Source: Pterobdella sp. o SKG-2022 (Eukaryota; Annelida; Clitellata; Hirudinida; Piscicolidae). From it: 64,000 nt of DNA. The notes beneath the pieces are model-generated. The model saw only the letters and a program-made list of their open reading frames with translations. It did not search any database and was not told the DNA's origin. Of this stretch, positions 54,626 through 64,000 are shown piece after piece. The stretch's first letter is position 1; every line of letters starts with the position of its first letter. Where the stretch lies: positions 1,043,553 through 1,107,552 of the forward strand of contig OZ038320.1 in the NCBI GenBank assembly GCA_964035795.1, read 5' to 3'. Made by a program: the position numbers and the translations under genes.

Positions 54626-56288
54626 CGTTCCGGCGTAGTATGAAGAAAAAAACCAGCAGACGAACTCTCGCCTATTTATATAAATTGACTTTTAAACCCA
54701 ACTTAATTTTAAAAAGCAAGTTTTTTTATGTTGAATACAACTTTTTATAATATAATTTAAATCAATATGAAGTAAACGAACTAAAATCAGGATATATAAA
54801 TTCTTAGCATTCTTTCAAATTCAGGGAGTATATATTTTTATCCAATAAATACACATATGACGTTTTTCTATAATATTTATATATATTTTTAAAAATTATT
54901 TCAAAATTTTATACTCGAAATAGTTATTATCTAAAGTTACGAATTCTGAATAAGAAGGTGGAATATTGTTACAGTATGTGTAGTGTTTAATTACACATAC
55001 TATGTAATCAAAAACCTACAAAAAGCAATGAATCGAATAATAAAATATACGAAAATACATTTCAACTTATAAAACCTGAAATAATAAATTAATAAAAGTT
55101 TGTTTTTTTAATTAGAAAACAACATTTAAACATTTCAATTACGTTTATATATAAGTATTTCAACAATTCAAATAAAACACTTTTAATTCAACAACACGAA
55201 GCTTTTTGATAGTCGAACTCACATGCTTACAAATTGTCATCCAATATTTTATTTATCAACCCAAGTGAACATAGCAAAAAATTGCCTCTACAATCTCAGC
55301 CTTGAATCACTTTGTAAGGATCTTTTAGAAAGTAATCAAAGCTTATGCTAACGAAAAACAAATGAAATCAGTAACGAGCAATGGTTCTTTTGGTATAATA
55401 TAACACGAAAGTATTTTAAGATGCTTTTTGCTTTATTAGAATCATGATCATTTTATTAAGTTTAGTCATACATATTAATAATGGTTTATTAGTTTTGATA
55501 CAAGCCGAAACTTCGTGTGTCTATGAAATCATCTTAGAAACCGATATTGAAACTAGCGGACATCTTATGTATTTCATTGTTGCCTTCTTTCAAATTTCAC
55601 CGTACCTACCTAGCGAATAAATATTGTTTAAATATGACCATAGAATTTTTATGAATTTTTTTCATCGGAAAGAGAAAAATTTAGTGAAGTGCAATTGGTG
55701 TAAAAAAAAAGTTGTTGGCAAAAGATTTGATAATAATGAAGAATCAATAAGTGTCAAAAGAAGTTATTGGGAAAAGATGAAAAAGGTTGAAACTGAAACT
55801 ACATAAGCCATAAAAAATATAAGCAAAAAATTGATTTTGCAAACTATTATAGTCTCATGCAACTAAATTTTATTTGTTCATTGTGATCTAAATGTAAATC
55901 TTTGAAAATTATAAGTTATAAAAAAATTAAAAATTTCAAAAATTCCGTCCAAAACCACGAGTAAAAGAATTTAAAAAATTCGAAGGCATGTCTGATTTTA
56001 AATGAACTTTGAAGTCGCGCAGATGTTACGACTAGAAAATCGTAATTTTGAAAAAGAACGAAGAATTAGTTCAAAATAATTATTTCTCATCGATTTATTA
56101 TCAAATATTTTTTTGATTTAATTAAATTTGATTAAATAAAAACTTTGTTGTGAATAAATTAAACGCTATGGCGATGAATAAAAGCTATATATGTCCGGGA
56201 CGAGGACACAATTGTAACATTTAGATTCTTTAACTGAAATATATTTACTTTCCGTTTTAAATTTAAATTTATTTTTTGTTTATGTATC
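54626..56288. other. Divergent intergenic region, PEDS1 / MAPKAPK-type gene
   Basis: Head-to-head spacer. It contains a perfect 10-bp palindrome pair AGTATGTGTA ... TACACATACT at 54973-54982 and 54992-55001, and a hairpin-family copy at 55170-55245. A 60-codon open frame at 55624-55806 includes KCNWCKKKV but has no recognised homology. Confidence 0.5.
55170..55245 (+). repeat. ACGAAGCTTTTCG-family repeat
   Basis: ATAAAACACTTTTAATTCAA, then CACGAAGCTTTTTGATAG and GAACTCACATGCTT; same order of blocks as 46559-46625. Confidence 0.6.
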
Positions 56289-59200
56289 ATGGGGGATGGT
56301 CACTCAAAAAACTGGCAGCCGAAAACGAATAACATTTCGGATGATTACAAAATATCCAGCAAAGTCTTGGGTTTCGGAATCAATGGAAAAGTAGTACAAG
56401 TTATTTCAAAAACTGACTCAAGCGTTCGTGCTTTAAAGGTTCGTTTTTTTATCTACGTATTTCTTTTGAAAACTAGTGACAACCACTGATAGTATGGTGT
56501 CATAAGCATTATTTATCTATAGTGTTTTGGCAAAAATTTCAAACAACTTCAGAAAAATTTAACAAGAAAAACGTTTGAAGCATTCCATTTGTTACACAAA
56601 AGGATTATTTATAATTTTGATTTTGCGCCAGCTATCACTCAATCGATCAATTCACAAGATACATACTTAAAATTTTAAGCCTAACACAGTTTTGAGTTAT
56701 TGTCACTGAAAATACCAAGCTCAAAATAAGCAAAGTAACCATGAATTAGCCAATATTAAGTTTTTAACATTAATGATGACACCAACCATTGGGGCTTTAA
56801 TCACATTCATTATAAAACACCTTCATTTTTTTGGTGGTTTATGTTTCTTTAATATGGGGTTAGATGACTTGTATAGCTCAGTGGTAGAGGATTAAACTAA
56901 TTATTTAAAGTTACTCAGTTTGATCCATTATGGGCCGACAATCACTATCTGTTCCACAGTGTGTTTTCATTACATTAAATTTTTAGTAACTGCTTTGATC
57001 TATAAAGAGAAGCTTTTTATAAATACCCCGACACCTTAAATTACATAAAATTAAACTCATTATATGCTTTGGGGTATACCTAAAAACCATACGATGCAAT
57101 TAATTTTTTACTCTATACACCATGTTTAAACTACAAAACACCCATATTTTTTCATTATCTCTCAACCATTAAAACCTTTCTCATTCATTAATACATCATC
57201 CTCCAAAAACATTACTATTTTTATTCATCATCACTCATTGCATCTCACATTGCCAAAGTCATCCTCTTTTCATCATATGCCTTCATCTCATCACAGTTCA
57301 ACCACACCATAACCAATACCTTCCTCTTATCAAACCTCATTTATCTTCACTACATATGGTTATTCATTTATCATTCGCAAACTCTTCATTTCTCACTCCA
57401 CCCCTTAAAGGTGTTAAAAGACTCAGTGAAGGCTCGGAGAGAAGTGGAGTTGCATTGGAGAGCATCTAAATGCCCACACATTGTCAACATTATCGAGGTT
57501 AACATTGTTTTTTGTTTTGTGAGATGATGGTTGTTGTGAATATATTTTGTTTATTCGAATGGTGTTTGTTGCAATATCAGCACTATCAATGTTGTGTTTT
57601 GTACATTGCTACTATTATCATGACCCAGTTTGTTACCATTATCAACATCAGCGAGATAAGCCTCGTTTTAATCTGTATGTTTTAATAACTTTCTTTTGTC
57701 CTTGGTGAAGTAAAGTAGACTATAGGAAGGATTTGATTGATTTTTTACCATCATTAACATCACTAATGTTGTTTTTCTAGATGTGTCTTCTTTATTATGT
57801 TGTTTTATTATCAATTATACTATTTTTTTTTGTTTTCATTATTCTTATTTGCTAATGGTGATGGCAGGTATACGAGAATACCTTCAATGGACAAAAGTGC
57901 TTGCTACTCATCATGGAGTGGTATGTGGGTGGCCATAATAATAATAATAATAAGAATCATCGTCTCCATGCCATTAATAAGCATAATATAAAATAAAAAA
58001 CATAACAAACAAAATACGCATAAGATGTCCGTTATTGTTATGTATTATTGGTGGTATTATTATAATGACAGAGTTAAATGATAGAGACTAACAGCATGAG
58101 AAAATAACAATAACAAAGTTATATTAAGAATAAAAAAAAATTATGGCAAAATATTAATAAAAAGAATAATAAAAATTATGATGATGACCATTGTTTTATA
58201 TTATTTATATTATTAATCATATAACAATATGGCATGAAATGAGTGGCGTCGACTGCAAAAATTTTTAGACCAAATTATTAAATTTTATATAATTATTATT
58301 GTTAATTAAATTAATTTTTTTGTTATAACTCATGCTTTTTGATGACTATTATGTTCAATTTTATCATATTGTTTTTGGACTGCTTTAAAGGTTGTTATTA
58401 TTATTTTATCCACCATCATTCTATTCAGAGCCCATTTTCTTCGGCAGAAGGTAAGGCTTTTTTGAAAAACAAGTCTTCCACGTAAGGCGGTTGTGTGGGT
58501 CAATTTCCATCAAACTGAGCTTTGCTCGAACCTTTTTCAGCAACTTTTCCCATGTCATTTTTGGCCTACAGGGTCTTTTAACACCAACAACCTTGAATTC
58601 TTTTTGAAAGCAAACCTGAGCTGCGCACTACATGACCAAACCACCTCAGCCTATGACAACGCAACGCCGATTCTATGTTCTGAATGCCAAGTTTTGCATG
58701 CAATTTTTCTGCACTTATCCCGTCTTCAACCCTGGCTTTGCAAATCCATCAAATCATAGCCAAGTCATTGCGCTTCAATCAGTTCAGGGAAGGTGTTGTT
58801 AGGCTCCAGGTTTCAGAAGAGTACAGCATCACAGCTCTAATGTACGTGTTGTAGATTTGACCTCTGGTTGTGAAAAGTAGATGGGGAAGAAGTTGACGAA
58901 ACTTACTCCAAGCGGATTTGCATCTGGTGATTGAAGAAAGTTCGCAGCCTCCCCCCAGCAGAAATCATGTCACCAAGATAACAGAAGTCAGTAACAACTT
59001 CCAACTTGTCATTACCCATTTGAACTTTAGTTATTTTCCTACCATCCACTGGTCGTGCAGTACCCAGACAGCGAGCACATCTGAATGATGGATCTCTCTT
59101 CAAACCACCGCTTATACCACAACTTCTTATGCACCCAACTTTTACAACTTTCACAAAAAATTGAATTACAGCCTACACCATTAAAACAAACACCACATGG

Positions 59201-62200
59201 AAAGCAACCAGATTTTTTGAGCATGTCCAGGTGATTACCACATACCATAACCTTCGTTTTCACCATATTTACCCTAAGCCTTTTAACCTCTAAGCTATTT
59301 TTCCAACCTAGAAACCAAACCTTCTAATGTTTCAGAAATAATTACCAAATCATCAGCGTACAGCAGTTCCCATGGAGAACCAATCCGAAACCCCATAGAA
59401 ACAGCTTCAATTACTATAATGAAAAGAAGGGGACTCAAAACTGAACCCTGATGTACGCCTACATCCATACCAAATTCCTTGCTGCACCCATCACCAATCT
59501 TTACCATGCTCTTCACACCCACATACATAACCTGAACCATACGCACCAACCCCTCTTCAACACCAAGTTTCCGCATAGCCCACCATATTATCTTTCGAGG
59601 AACGCGATCAAGTACCTTTTTTCCAGGTCAACAAAGGCCAAGAAAAGTGGTTTGTTGGCAGCCATGTACTTCTCTTGCAACTGGCGTGGGATAAATATAG
59701 CGTCAGTGGTGCAACTCCCAGGCATAAAGCCGCACTGCATGTCATCTATGTTTATATTTCTTCTGATGAGAGTTTCAAGCCTCTATAGTTACCTCTGACC
59801 AACGCATCACCTTTACCCTTGTACAGATTAACTATGTAACTATATTGCCAATCTGACGGAATGCAATTTTGAGCTATGATAGCATTAATGAGGTCCCGTA
59901 TAAGCTCGATGCCTGCGCCACCAGATGCCTTGATCATTTCAGACACGACTCCAGCTGGACCAGCAGCTTTTGCAGGAATCATTTTACAAACGGCTTTACG
60001 AACCATATCATTAGTGATAGGAGGACTCGGACCTTCCACTGGCAGTACATCAGAGAGCTTATTTTCATCCCATGGAAACTCATGGTTAAGTAAGCGGACA
60101 TAGTATTCTCTCCATGCGGCTTTCTTTGCTGAGTCATCTAATGACAACGTACCCGTGTCATTTAGTACTGGTTTCTCGCCCACAACATCTTGGTTATTAT
60201 GCCTTATTTGCTTGGCTAGACGAAAGATGTTGGTAAAATCAGCCTTATTCTTCTGAAGATGACATTTTGAAGCCTCATTTTTGGCATGGTATACAATGCG
60301 ATTAGAAGCTCGTTTAGCTGAGACATAGGCATCACGACTAACACCCGTTTTCCATAATTTAAAAAATTTCATTTTCTCAGTCACAGCGGCGTCTACCTCA
60401 CTATTCCACCACCACGTCTGCTTTTTCCATGGCACCTTGGAAGAGACTCCACAGACGTGTTTCGAAGTTGATAACAGGTTCTTCTTAAGAAAAAGCCAGT
60501 TGTCATTCACAGACTTTTTAGCTGGACTATTTTGGTTAGTGAGTGAAGTTAACTTTGCAGAAAACCCAGCTTTCACATCGGGATTAAGTAATTTCCAAAC
60601 TTTAATTCGGGGCTTAAACTTTTTCTTCACTTTTTTGATGGGAGAAATCCGCAGTACTGCAACTAAAAGTTTGTGCTGAGAAGCACACTTTTCACCACGG
60701 ATCACCTTTAAATTTGTAACATATTTCAATAATCTTCTCCTGCAGAGCATATAGTCAATCTGGGTAGAGTATAAAACAGATTGATATGTTACCAAATGCT
60801 CTGACCTTTTCTTAAACCAAAAATTTGCAACTACCAGATTGTTTGCAACTGAAAATTCCAAGACCCTCACACCATCCGCATTTCTTTTCCCAAATGCTAA
60901 GCCTCCATGCACTTCTCCATAGCCAGCAGCACTTGCTCCAATGTCCCTGTTGAAATCACCGCATATCAGCACCTCTTGTGTTTCTGTAATTTTAGCTAGA
61001 ACACCTTGCGAGGAGTGGTAGAACTCGTCTTTATTACTTTCACTCAAGTTTGACTGAGGAGCATAGATATAATGGCGAAGACCTTCTTACCAATAACCAG
61101 ACAAATGACAATTATCCGATTAGACACCCTAGTGACCTCATAAACATTTTCCCACCATTTTTCTGATAGCAAAATACCCAAACCACCAAACTTATTGCCT
61201 AAACTAGAACCAAAATACTTATACCTCAAGTTTTTACCATCGATTATTTTAACCAGAGTTTTCCATCTCGTTTCCTGAGCGCAACAAAAATCCAACCTTT
61301 TACGAGACAACATTTCCACCACCTCATTACCCTTTCCCTTAAGTGTACCAACGTTCAGACTACCGACCCGAAGTATGTTTGGACATTCGCTTGAGTTGCT
61401 ACAAGGGCCCAACCCTGCTGCTCCATGTCTTCGAGCAGCCAAGCCGGAGACGTCTTTGTCCACACTGTTTGTGACAGCACCACCTATGGGTGAATTTTGT
61501 ATTGTCTTCATGTTTTGTTTGGCTAGTTTTTTAGCGGCAGAATGCCCTTCCTTGCACCAACTTGAACACTCATGGCAGTCCAAGACCTCCACCATTCTCT
61601 ACTAACTTGGGCTACATGCCTCACCGTTGGTACCCTAGTGAGAGTACTCTTCCGTTGAACCACTGCTTTGCACCATGGAAGTCAAGATATGTAGACACCA
61701 GCTGCAGAAGCTACTGTCACCCAGGTTGTGACAGAAAAAACAACTGCTTGTTGTAGACTATCCACAGAGGCAGAAGTTTTCACCATTGCCCCATGTTAGC
61801 CGGGTTGTAGCCTTTCACTGCCAGTGTCAAACCTGTCTGCCTTGGGAGGCCCTACCAAAAACCCGAGTTCTCGACGGCATAGCTTTGACACGAACCCGTT
61901 ACCATCACCCACCGCGAGGAGGTCAGGGTTGAACTTTGGGTAACAATTATTATCATTATTATTGCCAGCATGACGGGTGGAGAGTTGTTCAACAAGATCC
62001 AGGAGCATGCAGACTCTCCATTCACCGAGAGGGGTTTGTGCTGCAATAATATGAATAAAAATAATGATAATAAAATTATTATTAATAATAGGAAAATAAC
62101 GATATTAAGTAAGAAGTTTAAACATCAGATGCTCCTAGTTGGGTACCAGGATGATGGTTGACATAAAAATATAGTAATAAAAAATTAAAAAAGCAGCATG

Positions 62201-64000
62201 AAGAATGTAGACAATATAAGTACCAGTGTAAATATGGATATGCTGACAATTGATAATTTAAAGGTAGAAAATATTAAATAAATAATGGTCAAATACACTA
62301 CTACTACTATTACTACTACTACCACTAATAATAATATTAATAATAACAAAAAATATTTATATAGCCATAAATAGAACCAGTGTATGGATTCAAATTGAAG
62401 AAAATGTCCCAAAAGTTGAGATTCTCAATAAAATAATCATCCCGTCTTGCTCTGACATTTTCTTGCAGTTATGTGTGAAGTAAAAACCCCAAAAATAACA
62501 ATAATAATAGTATTATTATTGTTGGTGATCTTTTTTATTGTTATTATTCAGCACACACAATTTTTTACCTAAAAATATGATTCATTTCAACAGAATAAGT
62601 AAAATTATGGAAATGGTAATAATAATAATATCTATTATTATGTAGAATACTAATCTATGATAAAAACTAATTAAAAAACATTTATTACGATTATCCACAC
62701 AACACTGAACAATTGTGAGGTTAAGTGTGTCTTGAGTACAACCAAAGATAAAAAATCCAAAACCTCAATGACCCATAAGATTCATCAAATCTTTGAGCTT
62801 TATACTGTTAATTAAGGGAAACTACTTTTTATTTGGACTTTTATGCAAGTTTGAAGGTAGCAAAGAAAATATAGTAACAATTATCAGTCATAAAAACAAT
62901 AATAAAATTATGAAATTATTCAAAATAAATAGGAATAAATGATATATTATACAATATATAAAATTTAAAATTAATCACAAAGATAACGATAAAGTAACTA
63001 AAAAATCAAGTAAATTAGAGAAATTGAATTTTAAAAAATAAGATAGAAATAAGAATGAAATTGACATTAACTAAAAAAAATGTTTTTTATAAGGTAGTCA
63101 AGGCTACAAGCAGTTATAAATATTCAAATCAATGGCGTGCCTTTAGCGAGTTCTATAAATAGATTTGGTGAATATTAATACTATTGGATAGATTGACGTG
63201 CTATAAATAGCCTGGTGAATATTAATTGATTTTTATGTAACGTTTAAAGCGATGATGTGTGCTGACTCATGATGATAATAATAACAATAATAATAATAAC
63301 CTGATGGAAATCTTTGTTTTAATTGAGGTATATTTATATTTTGGACTGCGTTTTTTTAATATATTTCTTTCTTTAATATATATACTTTTTCATTAGACTG
63401 ACTCAGTCTTAATATTAGTCTTATTATTGTTTGACTATAAAATTATTTTTTAATGTTTAATTATATTCTCAAACAACCTTATTAAATTATTACTTTGTAT
63501 TTCATCATAACCTGATAGCTTTATGCTGAGTCAGTAATAAAATTAATTTCAAAAATGCCTTTAAAATATCTTCTACCTATCTTAGGTCCTTTCCACACAT
63601 ATTTATCATAATTCTCATTTTTATCATAATTATCAACATCCTCAATATCATTATATTACTTAAACTGTTTTATCATACGCCTAACTTCACAAAAGTGTGA
63701 TTATAAAGACGATAAAGGTCAATAATGATGATGGTGATGGTGATGATGATGATTTTCAGCACCATTAACTTCCTAATATTCACCATTACCCCCACCACCC
63801 ACCTCGATGACGTTACAGAGGCTGCAGGAATCATGCACCAGATATGTCAGGCCATCGACTTCCTACACTCTCACGACATCGCCCATCGAGATCTTAAGGT
63901 GGGTGGTTGGGATAGGGTGGAGTGAGTGGTGCTGGTGAATGGATGGTTGGGTGAAGTAGTGGTGGATAGAGGGGTGGAGTGATGGTGAAAAATGGGTTTA
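56289..64000 (+). CDS. MAPKAPK2: MAP kinase-activated protein kinase (MAPKAPK2/3 type), 3' part beyond window
   Basis: A Ser/Thr kinase acting downstream of p38. Exons: 56289-56438, 57411-57497, 57868-57920, 61969-62033, 63819-63898, all in phase; the gene continues past the edge after the HRD exon. Product: MGDGHSKNWQPKTNN leader, Gly-rich loop LGFGINGKVVQV and ATP Lys in VRALK. Then come KARREVELHWRASKCPHIV, the hinge LLLIMEWCMTGGELF, FTER and HDIAHRDLK. The N-terminus lacks the proline-rich stretch of mammalian MAPKAPK2. Intron 1 carries a SINE-like copy; intron 3 (4 kb) carries an antisense LINE. The activation loop, the p38 phosphorylation sites and the docking tail lie outside the window, so MAPKAPK2 versus 3 cannot be decided. 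Confidence 0.95.
56865..56972 (+). repeat. tRNA-derived SINE-like copy (B)
   Basis: GTATAGCTCAGTGGTAGAGG (A box), ATTAAACTAATTATTT in the position of the anticodon arm, a weak B box, then GGGCCGACAATCACTATCTG and TTCCACAGTGTGTTTTCA. Copies A (1380-1470) and C (48661-48748) share these blocks. It lies in intron 1 of the MAPKAPK-type gene. Confidence 0.65.
58395..61942 (-). mobile_element. Nearly full-length, inactivated LINE (endonuclease + reverse transcriptase)
   Basis: An RTE-like non-LTR retrotransposon, antisense in intron 3 of the MAPKAPK-type gene. The 5' UTR spans about 61942-61596 with ATG at 61595. The first frame (61595-61044) begins MVEVLDCHECSSWC and carries endonuclease motifs LRVGSLNVGTLKG and CCAQETRW. 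A frameshift near 61080 moves to 61047-59752, with ICGDFNRDIGASAAGYGEVH, the SQHKLLV catalytic block and NYRGLKL. After another break, RT motifs GVHQGSVLSPLLF and ELLYADDLVII lie at 59576-59295. A Cys-rich PHD-like motif (CGVCFNGVGCNSIFC) follows at about 59200-59140, then CYLGDMISAGG. The C-terminus ends near 58430 with an AATAAT-type tail. Stops and shifts show it cannot be active. Confidence 0.85.
62034..63818. other. Intron 4 of the MAPKAPK-type gene
   Basis: AT-rich, with ATT/AAT/GAT microsatellites (62300-62345, 62500-62540, 63268-63302). I see no gene or recognisable element. Confidence 0.6.

Noticed and set aside
55624..55806. 60-codon frame with CNWCKKKV
   Set aside because: Only one Cys pair, no relatives known to me, AT-rich codons throughout; not distinguishable from chance.
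56289..56306. N-myristoylation signal MGDGHS on the MAPKAPK-type kinase
   Set aside because: Asp directly after Gly2 is disfavoured by the known consensus, so it is not claimed.
56865..56972. Possible tRNA gene (GTATAGCTCAGTGGTAGAGG start)
   Set aside because: No seven-base acceptor stem and a weak B box; it shares non-tRNA sequence with two other loci, so a SINE-like repeat fits better.

Overview
The window is AT-rich nuclear DNA of an invertebrate animal. Every recognisable gene but one is split into many small exons with GT/AG introns. The introns are full of ATT/GAT microsatellites, and the gene set is typical of animals (mTORC1, AMPK, bHLH-PAS, MAPKAP kinase, LIM and ribosomal proteins). 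One tRNA gene carries an intron. A lophotrochozoan-like genome would fit, but I cannot assign a species or phylum. There are no bacterial operons, CRISPR arrays or phage genes.

Layout, left to right. On the minus strand, 1-7.57 kb holds Raptor (RPTOR), running off the left edge. An intronless arrestin-domain gene with a C-terminal membrane segment lies at 8.9-10.0 kb (minus). From 10.2 to 14.5 kb is a graveyard of retroelement pieces, one of them enclosed in 55-bp inverted repeats. YIF1 (minus, 15.45-18.48 kb) faces away from a two-LIM, villin-headpiece ABLIM/UNC-115-type gene (plus, 19.28-25.52 kb). A tRNA-Ser(CGA), hairpin repeats and a centrin-like EF-hand gene (minus, 29.1-30.1 kb) follow. 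ARNT (minus, 32.2-37.4 kb, 17 exons) is head-to-head with the ribosomal protein gene RPSA (plus, 38.17-39.52 kb). A two-exon gene for a small secreted precursor, probably a neuropeptide, lies at 40.6-41.1 kb (plus). AMPK beta (minus, 42.7-45.6 kb), an intron-containing tRNA-Tyr(GTA) and PEDS1, the plasmalogen-forming desaturase (minus, 49.2-54.6 kb), come next. The last gene is a MAPKAPK2/3-type kinase (plus, from 56.29 kb, cut by the right edge), whose third intron hosts a nearly full-length but broken LINE in antisense.

Exon boundaries were derived by hand from reading-frame continuity and splice dinucleotides, with remembered family sequences as a guide. For most genes the phases close perfectly across all exons; exceptions are stated. 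The genes are unrelated neighbours, although Raptor and AMPK beta belong to the same nutrient/energy signalling network.

The least explained material is: (i) a dispersed hairpin repeat family with an ACGAAGCTTTTCG core at eight or more places; (ii) a tRNA-derived SINE-like family with three copies; (iii) the retroelement fragment framed by inverted repeats; (iv) the small secreted precursor ending in KR + 8 residues with C-terminal Gly; (v) residue losses at known functional positions in Raptor and AMPK beta. I see no multi-gene novel system.
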